A stretch of DNA of 64,000 bases from Pseudomonas bohemica (lineage in GTDB: Bacteria; Pseudomonadota; Gammaproteobacteria; Pseudomonadales; Pseudomonadaceae): the NCBI RefSeq assembly GCF_002934685.1, contig NZ_NKHL01000111.1, forward strand, positions 62,001 through 126,000. Reading direction: 5' to 3'. The translations under genes were made by a program, and so were the position numbers. Shown here piece by piece: positions 20,752-29,356 of this stretch; positions within the stretch are counted from its first letter, which is position 1; each line of letters begins with the position of its first letter. The notes beneath the pieces are model-generated. The model saw only the letters and a list, made by a program, of their open reading frames with translations. It searched no databases and was not told where the DNA came from.

Positions 20752-21948
20752 ATGCGCACGGATTATCTGGCGTTTTTCCTTTCGCTGTTCCTCTCGCGAC
20801 TAGCTGACCAGATCCTTCTGTTCCTCGTCCCGCTGATTGTCTTCCAGACCACCCAGAGTGCTTCGTGGGCGGGGTTGGCGTTCTTCGTCGAAACACTCCC
20901 GCGCTTTCTCGCGTTCCCGGTTTGCGGCGCATTGTGCGACAAATTCTCACCCATCCGCTTGCTGCACATCAGCCAGATTTACCGTGCTGGAATCTGTGTT
21001 GTGGCGATGGCGCTCTACGGCGTATTCGGCGGCATTTACTGGCTGGTGCTGTTGTCGGCGACCTGCGGCGTGCTGACCACCCAGGGCATCATGGCGCGCG
21101 AAGTGGTGATGCCCCACGCGTTTGCCGATTACCGCTACGGCAAGACGCTGTCCTACTCACAAATCGCCGATCAGTCCGGCCTTGTGCTCGGCCCGGTGCT
21201 GGCAGCGCTTTCGCTGGAAGTCTGCCCGTGGCCAGGCGTGGTGCTGGGAGTGGCCTTGCTGTTCGTGCTCGCTGATCTCGCCATGCGCATGTGGCAGCGC
21301 GCCAGCGACATCAAGCTCCAAGCGTTCGAGCAGGATGCGGACATCTGGGTCGAGCCGCTGAAAATCGCCTTCGGACACATCGCCCGAATTGCAGAGCTGA
21401 AGAAGGTCATTTGCCTGGCCGTAGGCGTCAATCTGATCGTCGGCGTGACCTTGGCCAGCTCAGCGGCGATGGTCACTGGCACGTTCGCAGAGAGCAAGGA
21501 TTTCTACGCAGGGCTTCAGGCGTCGGGAGCGTTGGTCACGATCGCGATTCTGTTCGTGCTCGCCCGCGTCGACCTGCCGCTACGAGTATTGGGGGTGATC
21601 TCGTACTCCCTGATCACGCTGGGCGCGCTGATGACCGCCTCTGGCATGGCGTTGGCGGTGTATGTGCCGGGTTTTCTGCTCATCGTCGGCTTCGACAAGA
21701 TGTTCAACGTATACATCCGCAGCGTTCGCCAGCGCGTCATTCCGGTGCGTGACTTCGGCAAGACGGTCGGGGTGATCACGCTGCTCAATAACCTGTCGCA
21801 ACCGCTGGCTGGATTGCTGATCGGCGTTCTGACCGCGCCAATAGGCCTGCGTGGCGTGATGCTCATGCTGACGCTCGTCACGGGGTTGATCGGGATCGCA
21901 GTGGCCGCCGTGGTCAGGATGAAGGTCGCGATGTCCATCGAGTCGTGA
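20752..21948 (+). CDS. major facilitator superfamily transporter
   Basis: A 398-residue protein with about 11-12 membrane segments, beginning MRTDYLAFFLSLFLSRLADQILLFLVPLIVFQTT. The loop between helices 2 and 3 contains GALCDKFSPIR, a degenerate form of the MFS GxxxDRxGRR motif, and a central loop (MRMWQRASDIKLQ) separates the halves. The substrate cannot be told; drug or metabolite export is possible. The gene is divergent from the aldehyde dehydrogenase, 165 bp apart, and is followed by the TetR gene 73 bp later in the same direction. Confidence 0.85.
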   Translation: MRTDYLAFFLSLFLSRLADQILLFLVPLIVFQTTQSASWAGLAFFVETLPRFLAFPVCGALCDKFSPIRLLHISQIYRAGICVVAMALYGVFGGIYWLVLLSATCGVLTTQGIMAREVVMPHAFADYRYGKTLSYSQIADQSGLVLGPVLAALSLEVCPWPGVVLGVALLFVLADLAMRMWQRASDIKLQAFEQDADIWVEPLKIAFGHIARIAELKKVICLAVGVNLIVGVTLASSAAMVTGTFAESKDFYAGLQASGALVTIAILFVLARVDLPLRVLGVISYSLITLGALMTASGMALAVYVPGFLLIVGFDKMFNVYIRSVRQRVIPVRDFGKTVGVITLLNNLSQPLAGLLIGVLTAPIGLRGVMLMLTLVTGLIGIAVAAVVRMKVAMSIES

Positions 21949-22021
21949 GGGCTGCACCGAGTTGCGGCGCATGCGTTAAGATCCAGCACATCTGTGTTAC
22001 ATCCACACGTTCGAGTCGAGC

Positions 22022-22708
22022 ATGGCGCCGCGCATCAAAACCCCACGCATCAAGACCCGTGAACGCATCGTGCAGAGCAGTCTGGAACTGTTCAATCTGC
22101 AAGGCGAGCGTAGTGTCAGCACCAACCATATCGCTGCGCACATGGAGATCTCGCCGGGCAATCTGTATTACCACTTCCCCAACAAGCAGGCGATCATCGC
22201 CGAGTTGTTCAGCGAATACGAAGCGCTGGTCGACAGCTTCCTGCATCCGCCCACGGGGCGCCTGCCGAACGTCGAAGACAAACGCCATTATTTGATGGCA
22301 ATACTCGATGGCATGTGGCGCTATCGTTTCCTGCACCGCGACCTCGAGCATTTGCTCGACGCCGATCACGCGCTGGCGGCGCGGTATCGCCGGTTTTCGC
22401 AACATTGTCTGATCAAGGCGATGGCGATTTACGGCGGTTTCGTGGAGGCCGGCATCCTCAATATGGACAAGGTGCAGATCGAGTCGCTGACGCTCAACGC
22501 CTGGATCATCCTCACTTCGTGGGTCCGGTTTCTCTGCACGACGCGGGAAAACGACACGCATCTGAATGAAGACGCTATCCGTCGGGGCGTGTATCAGGTA
22601 TTGACGCTGGAGCTGGCTTACGTCACGCCCCAGGCGCAGGAGACGGTGCATGCCCTGTGCGCCGAGTTTTACGTGCCGCTGAACAAGGCACTGGAGGACG
22701 CCCATTGA
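22022..22708 (+). CDS. TetR/AcrR-family transcriptional regulator
   Basis: 228 residues. An N-terminal TetR DNA-binding domain at about 8-60 (RERIVQSSLELFNLQGERSVSTNHIA, HMEISPGNLYYHFPNKQAIIAELF) and a large C-terminal ligand domain of the TetR_C type. It corresponds to P. aeruginosa PA0367, which also lies beside an aldehyde dehydrogenase. It likely controls neighbouring genes; the inverted repeat in the aldehyde dehydrogenase promoter is the best candidate site. The ligand is unknown. Confidence 0.88.
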   Translation: MAPRIKTPRIKTRERIVQSSLELFNLQGERSVSTNHIAAHMEISPGNLYYHFPNKQAIIAELFSEYEALVDSFLHPPTGRLPNVEDKRHYLMAILDGMWRYRFLHRDLEHLLDADHALAARYRRFSQHCLIKAMAIYGGFVEAGILNMDKVQIESLTLNAWIILTSWVRFLCTTRENDTHLNEDAIRRGVYQVLTLELAYVTPQAQETVHALCAEFYVPLNKALEDAH

Positions 22709-22776
22709 ATTGCGTCCTTCCCTTCAAATAGGTTGTCTTATCGCTTAGCCACTTTCACTGTCTGCAGGAGCCCATC

Positions 22777-23631
22777 ATGTCCATCGCGCAATTGATCAGC
22801 CCGCAACAATTGGCCGAACGCCAAAAAAAGCCAAACCTTGTGATTCTGGATTGCCGTTCTTCCCTCGAGGATCTGGACTATGGCCAGCGCAGCTACGCGG
22901 AAGGGCATATCGAAGGATCTTCCTACGCTGATCTGCTCAACGACTTGAGTGGGCCGATCACCAAGGGCGTGACCGGCCGCCATCCGCTGCCTGACCCACA
23001 AACACTGATCGAGCGTCTGCGCTTCTGGGGCGTGAACAACGACAGCGACATCGTGCTCTACGACGACGGCCCCGGCGCCTATGCCGCCCGCGCATGGTGG
23101 TTGCTGGCGTGGCTGGGCAAGCGAGATGGCGTGTATGTACTCGATGGCGGCCTGAAGGCCTGGCACGCAGCAGGGCAGCCGCTGAGTCTCGACCCGCCGG
23201 AGCACCGTGAGGGTTTGTTCGAGGGCAAGCCTGACGATTCGCTGGTTTTGAGCGCTGCCGAAGTGCAGAAGAAGCTCGATCAAGCGGACGTGACACTGAT
23301 CGATGCTCGCGCCCCGGCGCGGTTTCGCGGGGAGGTCGAGCCGATCGACCCGGTCGCTGGACACATCCCGGGCGCGCAATGCGCTGCGTTCACCGACAAC
23401 CTCGGTCCGGACGGCCGTTTTCTGCCAGCGGACCAACTCAAGCAACGCTTTGTCGAAACCCTGAAAGGGCGGCCGCCGGAAAAACTGGTCGCCTACTGCG
23501 GCTCAGGCGTGACGGCCTGCCACAACCTGTTCGCGCTGTGTCTGGCGGGTTATCCGTTGGGACGTTTATACGCCGGGTCCTGGAGCGAATGGATTACTGA
23601 TCCACAGCGTGAGGTTGAGAGGGGCGAATGA
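22777..23631 (+). CDS. sseA: 3-mercaptopyruvate sulfurtransferase
   Basis: A two-domain rhodanese of 284 residues. The N-terminal inactive domain is at about 8-135 and the C-terminal active domain at 155-280, with the loop CGSGVT starting at Cys241. The six-residue CG[S/T]GVT loop marks mercaptopyruvate sulfurtransferases, whereas thiosulfate sulfurtransferases have CRKGVT. It moves sulfur from mercaptopyruvate to acceptors such as cyanide or thiols. It lies 68 bp after the TetR gene and converges with metQ. Confidence 0.88.
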   Translation: MSIAQLISPQQLAERQKKPNLVILDCRSSLEDLDYGQRSYAEGHIEGSSYADLLNDLSGPITKGVTGRHPLPDPQTLIERLRFWGVNNDSDIVLYDDGPGAYAARAWWLLAWLGKRDGVYVLDGGLKAWHAAGQPLSLDPPEHREGLFEGKPDDSLVLSAAEVQKKLDQADVTLIDARAPARFRGEVEPIDPVAGHIPGAQCAAFTDNLGPDGRFLPADQLKQRFVETLKGRPPEKLVAYCGSGVTACHNLFALCLAGYPLGRLYAGSWSEWITDPQREVERGE

Positions 23632-23698
23632 GGCGAGCGATTTCGACGTTTCACGTGAGCCGCCTGGCACGGCGACCCACGCACTCAGCGATACGCAA

Positions 23699-24625
23699 TT
23701 AGCGCACGAGCTTCTGATCCGGCACCACAAAGCCTCGGTAATTGGCGTCGATGAATTGCTTCACTTCAGGCCCGGTCAGGTATTTCGCCAGCAGGGTGAC
23801 GCGCGGGTCATCGAGCATCTCGTTGCGAGCGTAGATCAGGTTGGCGTAAGGATTATCGGTCGTGTGCTCCCGCACCAGCGCCCGCGAGGGATCGATGCCG
23901 TTCGACAGCGCGACATCCCCGTTGATGAAACTGGCATCGGCGTCAGGCAAGGCTTTGGCGCGTAGCACCGTGTCTGTCGGAATAAGCTGCAAATGCCGAG
24001 GGTTTTCGACAATCGATTTCTCGCTCACGGAAATGGCGGCAGGCGAGCTGTCGAGTTTTTCCACGTTGAGTTTGATCAGGCCCAGGTCCTGAAGGATGAA
24101 CAGCGATCTGGGCAAGTTGGTCTGCTCGTTCGGGATCAGGATTTTCGCGCCGTCGGGCAGGTCCTTCGGGCTTTTGTACTTCTCGGAATACAGGCCAAAG
24201 GCGTTCAGCAGCACGGTCGCCTTGCCGTCGAAGTTATTGAGTTTGGGGTGCGCCGCTTTCCAGGCGTTGACGTACGGCTGGTGGCCGGTGAAGTTCACAT
24301 CGGTGTCGCCGCTGGCAAGCAGTTCGTAGGAATCCAGCGCGCCGCTGCCGCCGCTGGTGGTCAACTTCAGCTTCAATCCGGAGCCATCGGCGTCGGCGAG
24401 TTTTTGCACAAACCGAACGATGTCGCCCTGGGGTGAAGCAGTGGCGTAAATCTTCAGCGGGGTATCGGGGACTGTGGTGCCCTTGTTGGCAGTGGTAGCC
24501 AAGTCACTGGCCCATGCGTTCCCGCCCACAAAAGCTGGAGCTACCAGTGCGGCGCCGACGGCGATCACTCCAATGGCGGCACCCAGCAGCACCGTGCGTC
24601 TCGACTTGGCTCGTTTGTTTTCCAT
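23699..24625 (-). CDS. metQ: methionine-type ABC transporter substrate-binding protein (NlpA/MetQ family)
   Basis: A 308-residue periplasmic binding protein of the NlpA family (residues about 55-305). Family segments: KIYATASPQGDI, YELLASGDTDVNFTGHQPYV, YSEKYKSPKDLPDGAKILIPNEQTNLPRSLFILQDLGLI and a Y/E-rich end. The N-terminus is unusual: SRRTVLLG at 8-15 followed by a long hydrophobic core and NAWA-S, a twin-arginine-like signal with no lipobox cysteine, while classic MetQ is a lipoprotein. Last gene of metN-metI-metQ. The ligand could be methionine or another sulfur compound. Confidence 0.85.
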   Translation of the reverse strand: MENKRAKSRRTVLLGAAIGVIAVGAALVAPAFVGGNAWASDLATTANKGTTVPDTPLKIYATASPQGDIVRFVQKLADADGSGLKLKLTTSGGSGALDSYELLASGDTDVNFTGHQPYVNAWKAAHPKLNNFDGKATVLLNAFGLYSEKYKSPKDLPDGAKILIPNEQTNLPRSLFILQDLGLIKLNVEKLDSSPAAISVSEKSIVENPRHLQLIPTDTVLRAKALPDADASFINGDVALSNGIDPSRALVREHTTDNPYANLIYARNEMLDDPRVTLLAKYLTGPEVKQFIDANYRGFVVPDQKLVR

Positions 24626-24674
24626 GATTTCTCTTCGACAAGGGTTGAGCGGACGGGCCGCTAGAGGGGGGTGG

Positions 24675-25343
24675 CTAACGTTTGTGGGCGCGCGCGCGAA
24701 TCCACACGTCGCCGGTGATCTGGATCAGTTGCACGATGATCACCATGGCGAATACCGAGATGAACATCAGTTCGCCGTAGAAACGCTGGTAGCCGAACTC
24801 GATGGCAAAGTCGCCAACCCCGCCCGCACCCACGGCTCCGGCTACTGCCGTGCCTTCCACGGTGCCTACCAGAATGATGGTCATGGCATTCAACAGGCCC
24901 GAGAACGACTCGGGCAGGAGCACACGGAAGATCAGTTGAAAGCGCGTCACACCCATGGAAAGCGCTGCCTCGATCCGTCCCTGGTCAATCTCGCGCAGCA
25001 CCGATTCCACCAGTCTGGAGAAAAACGGGGTGAAACCCAGCACCAGCGGAATGATCGCGGCTATCGGGCCCAGCGTGGTGCCTACTGCGGCGCGGGTAAC
25101 GGGGATCAGCAGCACGATCAGGATCAGGAACGGGATAGAGCGTCCGATGTTGACGGCCGTGGTCAGCAGGTAATACAGCACAGGTCTCGGTGAAATGGAC
25201 TGCGGCGCAATCAGGTACAACGTGGTTCCGACCGTGAGACCAAGCACGATCACGCAAGGGCCGGCGATGGCAATCATGTAGAGGGTCTGGGCTAGCGCGG
25301 CCCAGAAATCCGGAAGGTAGGTTTGCCAGGTCATCGGGTTCAT
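24675..25343 (-). CDS. metI: methionine-type ABC transporter permease (MetI family)
   Basis: 222 residues with about five membrane segments and the permease coupling motif EAALSMGVTRFQLIFRVLLPE that docks the ATPase, followed by GTVEGTAVAGAVGAGGVGDFAIEFGYQRF, highly characteristic of MetI. It lies 18 bp after metN and 49 bp before metQ, in one operon. Confidence 0.93.
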   Translation of the reverse strand: MNPMTWQTYLPDFWAALAQTLYMIAIAGPCVIVLGLTVGTTLYLIAPQSISPRPVLYYLLTTAVNIGRSIPFLILIVLLIPVTRAAVGTTLGPIAAIIPLVLGFTPFFSRLVESVLREIDQGRIEAALSMGVTRFQLIFRVLLPESFSGLLNAMTIILVGTVEGTAVAGAVGAGGVGDFAIEFGYQRFYGELMFISVFAMVIIVQLIQITGDVWIRARAHKR

Positions 25344-25361
25344 GGGGCGCTCGAACGGGTT

Positions 25362-26366
25362 TCAGAGATTGACGGTGATCATCTGCTCAGTCAGCCACTG
25401 CCTGACCTGCACGACATCGATCTGCGTTTGCGGGTGGCGTGGGCGAAATCGCACCTGAAACCGTGCGACCGGGGTCTTGCCCAAGTTGTCTACGCGTCCG
25501 GACAGGATCGAGAAGTCGATGCTCAGGGCGCTGGCCAGCGTGGAGAGCAGGTCGGTCTGGGTTTCAGGGTGTTCGAAAATCAGATCGAGGGTGTCCGGGC
25601 CGTTTTGCCAGGCCGCGTCCTTGTTTAGCGGCAAGAGGTGATCCTTGAGCACCGAGTGCTCTCGTTGAATCACCTGCGTGAGGGTACCGGTCTCGGTGAT
25701 CCGACCATGCTCGATCAGTACGGCGGCGGTGCAGGCGTAGCGTATAACGTCCCAGGAATGGGTAATCAGGATGACGGTGAAGCCGTATAGCCGCTTGAGC
25801 TCAACCAGCAGGTCGAGAATGGTCTGCGTGGTCTGCGAATCCAGGGCGCTGGTGGCTTCGTCGCACAGTAGAACCTGAGGGTTGGTGATCAAGGCGCGGG
25901 CGATGCCGACCCGCTGCTTTTGCCCGCCGGACAGTTGCGAGGGGTAGTGCCCTTCGCGATCTTGCAGGCCCACTTTTTCAATCAGCTCACGGGCGCGCGC
26001 ATATCTTTCGGCGGTGGGAACGCCACGAATCGCCAAAGGAAAGGCGACGTTATCGAGCACCGTCTTGCCGTGGAACAGATTGAAATGTTGGAAGATGGTC
26101 GACACCTTCGACAGGTATTCCCGCTGACCTTTGGCATCCAGCGCGGCCAGGTCCTGGCCATTGAATTCGATGGTTCCCGCAGAGGGTGCTTCCAGCAGAT
26201 TGAGCAGGCGCAGCAGCGTGCTTTTTCCGGCACCCGAAGTGCCGACGATGCCCAGGAAAGAGCCTCGCTGGATTTCCAGGTCGATATCGTCAAGCGCAGT
26301 GATGGCTGTGTTGTCGCGGTCGAAGGTTTTACTGACGTGGGCCAGGCGGAAAATCGGATCACTCAC
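25362..26366 (-). CDS. metN: methionine-type ABC transporter ATP-binding protein (MetN family)
   Basis: 334 residues: an ABC ATPase domain (about 1-245) with Walker A GTSGAGKST, signature [15 protein letters not shown] and Walker B VLLCDEATSALD, then a C-terminal NIL/ACT-like domain (about 260-334) that senses ligand in MetN. GTG 26366 is chosen because AAGGACAGTTGCA gives a good ribosome site, and the product then begins MSDPIFRLAHVSKTF; an upstream in-frame ATG (26393) has none. First gene of metNIQ; a promoter-like region lies just upstream. Confidence 0.9.
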   Translation of the reverse strand: MSDPIFRLAHVSKTFDRDNTAITALDDIDLEIQRGSFLGIVGTSGAGKSTLLRLLNLLEAPSAGTIEFNGQDLAALDAKGQREYLSKVSTIFQHFNLFHGKTVLDNVAFPLAIRGVPTAERYARARELIEKVGLQDREGHYPSQLSGGQKQRVGIARALITNPQVLLCDEATSALDSQTTQTILDLLVELKRLYGFTVILITHSWDVIRYACTAAVLIEHGRITETGTLTQVIQREHSVLKDHLLPLNKDAAWQNGPDTLDLIFEHPETQTDLLSTLASALSIDFSILSGRVDNLGKTPVARFQVRFRPRHPQTQIDVVQVRQWLTEQMITVNL

Positions 26367-26473
26367 TGCAACTGTCCTTGGTGATATTCGCATGCGCGTG
26401 CAAATCAAACGTCGAAACCGCCGACATCAGAAGTGCCGCCAATCATTCAAGAACCGCATAATCAAGGCTTCTA

Positions 26474-26502
26474 GTTATAGCTGAAAGGAATTTTTAATTC
26501 TT
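26474..26502 (-). promoter_or_regulatory. possible activator-dependent promoter of metNIQ
   Basis: In the AT-rich gap before metN, the minus strand has a -10-like TATAAC (26479-26474). The perfect palindrome GAATT-TTT-AATTC (26488-26500) covers most of the -35 position, where no -35 consensus exists. That layout suggests an activator such as a sulfur-starvation LysR regulator. The identity is inference only. Confidence 0.35.
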
Positions 26503-26519
26503 TGCTTATAACCTTGGGC

Positions 26520-26843
26520 TTAAATTTGCCCCATCGCCCAGCGCAGCAAAAAGAACACCGCCAGCCCGCCACCAATGGTCGCCAACAGGTCGCGACTGAG
26601 CGCTGCGATCCCGATCGCCACGATGCCTGCGATCAAATAAGCGTTATCCCACGAGACCTGCCAGTGCTGACCATCGGGCAACAGCATGCCCGGCACGACA
26701 ATGGCGGTCAGCACGGCTGTCGGCACGTAATGCAAACCCTGGCGCACCACGGATGGGAAGCGCAGGTTCGGCCAGGCGAACAGGCTGTAGCGCATCAGAA
26801 AGGTGATCGCGGCCATCCCCAGAATCAACCACCAGTAACTCAT
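26520..26843 (-). CDS. AzlD-family branched-chain amino acid transport subunit
   Basis: A 107-residue membrane protein with about four segments; MSYWWLILGMAAITFLMRYSLF and PSVVRQGLHYVPTAVLTAIVVPGMLL are typical of AzlD. AzlD works with AzlC to export branched-chain amino acids or analogues. Overlaps azlC by 4 bp (ATGA), showing translational coupling. 153 bp separate it from metN downstream. Confidence 0.88.
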   Translation of the reverse strand: MSYWWLILGMAAITFLMRYSLFAWPNLRFPSVVRQGLHYVPTAVLTAIVVPGMLLPDGQHWQVSWDNAYLIAGIVAIGIAALSRDLLATIGGGLAVFFLLRWAMGQI

Positions 26844-27568
26844 GAGTGAAGCTCCTTCCCCGAGGTGTCGCGGACGTTAGGCGATTGCCGACGCTCAAGT
26901 AAAACCCCCACGGCAATGCCGCTGAACGCAGCAACCATGAGACCGAGTTTGTAGGGTAATGACCAGGTCATCAGCGCGACGGCACCTGCCGCCAGAGCTG
27001 CAGCGATTTGCGGCTGATTGCGTAGAAGGGGCACGACGATGCCGATGAAGGTCGCCAGCATCGCGAACTCCAGGCCCCAGCTAGCCATGTCCGGCACTGC
27101 CTGACCGAACAACACACCGACCAGCGAGCTGCTGACCCAGCAGGCGTATAGCGCGCTGGTCACACCCAACCAGTGCCAATGCGCCAGCGGCCCGCGGCCG
27201 TGCATGAGGTAGTAGCGCTGGACGACCGCGAAGGTCTCGTCAGTTAGCCAGAAGGCCAGCAGCAACCGCCAGCGCTGGGGCAGTCCCTGGACCTGGGGCT
27301 GCATTGTCGCGCTGTAAAGCACGTGGCGCAGATTGACGATGAAGGTGGTCAGTAGGATGACAATCGCGCTGGCGCCGGCGCCCATCAGGCTGACGACGAT
27401 GAACTGCGCTGATCCGGCATAGACGAACAGCGACATGCCGACCGCCTGCCACAGCGACAGCCCGCCGACGCCGGCCAGGGTTCCGAAAATGATGCCGAAC
27501 GGCGCGACGCCCACGAGCATGGGCACGCTGTCGCGAAGGCCGCGAACATAAAGTCGAGAGCGGGACAT
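26840..27568 (-). CDS. AzlC-family branched-chain amino acid exporter
   Basis: A 242-residue polytopic membrane protein. It shows RDSVPMLVGVAPFGIIFGTLA, SLFVYAGSAQFIVVSLMGAG, NLRHVLYSATMQP and LTDETFAVV, all AzlC signatures. ATG 27568 follows AAGGAGAAACCCC; the longer frame to 27775 is not needed. The two-gene azlCD unit precedes metNIQ on the same strand. Confidence 0.9.
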   Translation of the reverse strand: MSRSRLYVRGLRDSVPMLVGVAPFGIIFGTLAGVGGLSLWQAVGMSLFVYAGSAQFIVVSLMGAGASAIVILLTTFIVNLRHVLYSATMQPQVQGLPQRWRLLLAFWLTDETFAVVQRYYLMHGRGPLAHWHWLGVTSALYACWVSSSLVGVLFGQAVPDMASWGLEFAMLATFIGIVVPLLRNQPQIAAALAAGAVALMTWSLPYKLGLMVAAFSGIAVGVLLERRQSPNVRDTSGKELHS

Positions 27569-27735
27569 GGGGTTTCTCCTTATGCCCCGAATGTTAGGCC
27601 CGTGTGAAGTGGGTGTCTTGAACGATCTTGCAAGGTAGGCACCGATTATGAACTCTAGGAGCCGACTTGCCGCGGTGGCCATGGGATCGCCACCGCCGCC
27701 AAGCCGTACTGCTACAAAAGAATGCGTGGCAAGCG

Positions 27736-28752
27736 TCAGGAGGCTGGTTGAGCCCCATGCACATCCACCAACCATTCCGGAATCCGCTGCTCCAGGTAAT
27801 AGGTCGGTGTTCTGATGGTGCCGCCGACGAAGCCCACATGACCGCCGCGGTTCTGCAGGTCGAACCGCGTGCTTGCCGACAACTCATTCGCTTCGGGCAG
27901 GCTGTGCTTGAAAACGAACGGATCATCGAGCGCCTGCACCAGCAGTGTCGGCGTGCGAATCGCGCCGAGGTAATAACGACTCGACGCTCGCCGGTAGTAA
28001 TCCTGCGCGTCGACAAACCCGTTCAGCGGCGCCGTCACCTGGCCATCGAACTCCCAGAACGTTCGCAGGTTATCCAGCGAGCCGAGCGCCGTGAGCGCTG
28101 CCAGCCCGTCGCTCAGACCTTCATGTTGAAAACGCCGTTGCTTGTCCTTGATGTAGCCGACCATCTCGCGCATGAAATGCCGCTGGTAAACCTTGGAAAA
28201 CCCCAGGCCGATACGGTCAGCGCACTCATCCAGACGAAACGGCACCGACACCGCCGCCGCGCCCTGCAGATGGCTGTCCTCTCCTGACTCACCCAGATAC
28301 TTGAGCAGGATGTTGCCGCCCAGCGAATACCCAACGGCATACAGTGGCGCCAGCGGTCGAGCCGCGCGCACATGTTCGATCACCGCTGCCAGGTCTTCGG
28401 TGGCGCCGGAGTGATAGCTGCGGGGCAGCAGATTGGGCTCACCCGAACAACCGCGCCAGTTCAGCGCGGTGCTGGACCAGCCGCGTTTCTCCATCGCTTG
28501 TTGCAGCCCCACCACATAAGGCGAATTGGATGAGCCTGTCAGGCCGTGCAGCACAAGAACCACCGGAGCTTTGGCGTCATGAGGTCCGTACCAGTCCATG
28601 TCGAGAAAGTCGCCGTCTTCCAGCCAGATGCGCTCGCGTCGACGCTCCAGATGAATGGTCCTGCGCCACAGCGGCCCCCACAGCGTTTGCAGATGGGGGT
28701 TGCCTAGGCCGGTTGCCGGAACGAATGGCCGGCTGTCAGCTGGCGACGACAC
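27736..28752 (-). CDS. alpha/beta-fold hydrolase, YheT family
   Basis: A 338-residue hydrolase. The oxyanion segment VLHGLTGSS, nucleophile elbow GYSLGGN, acid region QALDDPFV and histidine in RGGHVGFVGG complete a Ser-Asp-His triad. The family includes E. coli YheT (340 residues); its natural ester substrate is unknown. GTG 28752 is chosen to match family length; it overlaps the end of rsmD by 17 bp. The frame remains open upstream to an ATG at 28827, inside rsmD. Confidence 0.82.
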   Translation of the reverse strand: MSSPADSRPFVPATGLGNPHLQTLWGPLWRRTIHLERRRERIWLEDGDFLDMDWYGPHDAKAPVVLVLHGLTGSSNSPYVVGLQQAMEKRGWSSTALNWRGCSGEPNLLPRSYHSGATEDLAAVIEHVRAARPLAPLYAVGYSLGGNILLKYLGESGEDSHLQGAAAVSVPFRLDECADRIGLGFSKVYQRHFMREMVGYIKDKQRRFQHEGLSDGLAALTALGSLDNLRTFWEFDGQVTAPLNGFVDAQDYYRRASSRYYLGAIRTPTLLVQALDDPFVFKHSLPEANELSASTRFDLQNRGGHVGFVGGTIRTPTYYLEQRIPEWLVDVHGAQPAS

Positions 28753-29356
28753 TTCGTTCCCAGAGCGCGTAGTAGACCTGACCGGCTTTTTTCTCCCGGT
28801 GCAGGCGCCAGTTGCCTGGCATGCCAAGGGTCGATGGCGCGGTTTCGCTTTCGGTGTAGATCCACGCGTTGTCCGCCAGCCAGTTGCGCTCTTCGAGCAG
28901 CGTGCACGCGGGGGTCAACAGGTTCTGGTGGAACGGCGGATCGAGGAAGATCACATCGAACTGCTCGGCAGGCTGAGTCTCCAGGTACCGCAGGGCGTCG
29001 CCCGTCGACGTCTTGCCCACTGTGCAACGCAGCGTGCCCAAGTGCTCGCGCAGGTTGGAAATGGCCGCCGAGTTGGTGTCCAGCGCCAGCCCCATGCTGG
29101 CACCACGGGACAGGGCTTCCAGATACAACGCGCCACTCCCCGCGAACGGGTCCAGCACACGGGCGCCTTCGATATAGGGCGCCAGCCAGTTGAACAGGGT
29201 TTCGCGAACCCGGTCCGGTGTCGGACGCAGGCCCGGCGCGTCAGGAAAACTCAGACGCCGACTGCGCCATTCGCCGCCGATAATCCGCAATTGGCCCAGG
29301 CCTGTGTGGATTTTGTGCCCCTTGTGAATACGCGGCGGCTTGGATGTCGAGGTCAT
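28736..29356 (-). CDS. rsmD: 16S rRNA (guanine(966)-N2)-methyltransferase
   Basis: 206 residues. Methylates G966 of 16S rRNA in the assembled small subunit. Features: LRIIGGEWRSRRLSFPDAPGLRPTPDRVRETLFNWL, SAM motif VLDPFAGSGALYLEALSRGA and catalytic DPPF near 136. The ATG shares one base with the stop of the upstream M16 gene (TAATG), so it is translated together with the peptidase pair. Confidence 0.95.
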   Translation of the reverse strand: MTSTSKPPRIHKGHKIHTGLGQLRIIGGEWRSRRLSFPDAPGLRPTPDRVRETLFNWLAPYIEGARVLDPFAGSGALYLEALSRGASMGLALDTNSAAISNLREHLGTLRCTVGKTSTGDALRYLETQPAEQFDVIFLDPPFHQNLLTPACTLLEERNWLADNAWIYTESETAPSTLGMPGNWRLHREKKAGQVYYALWERSVVAS

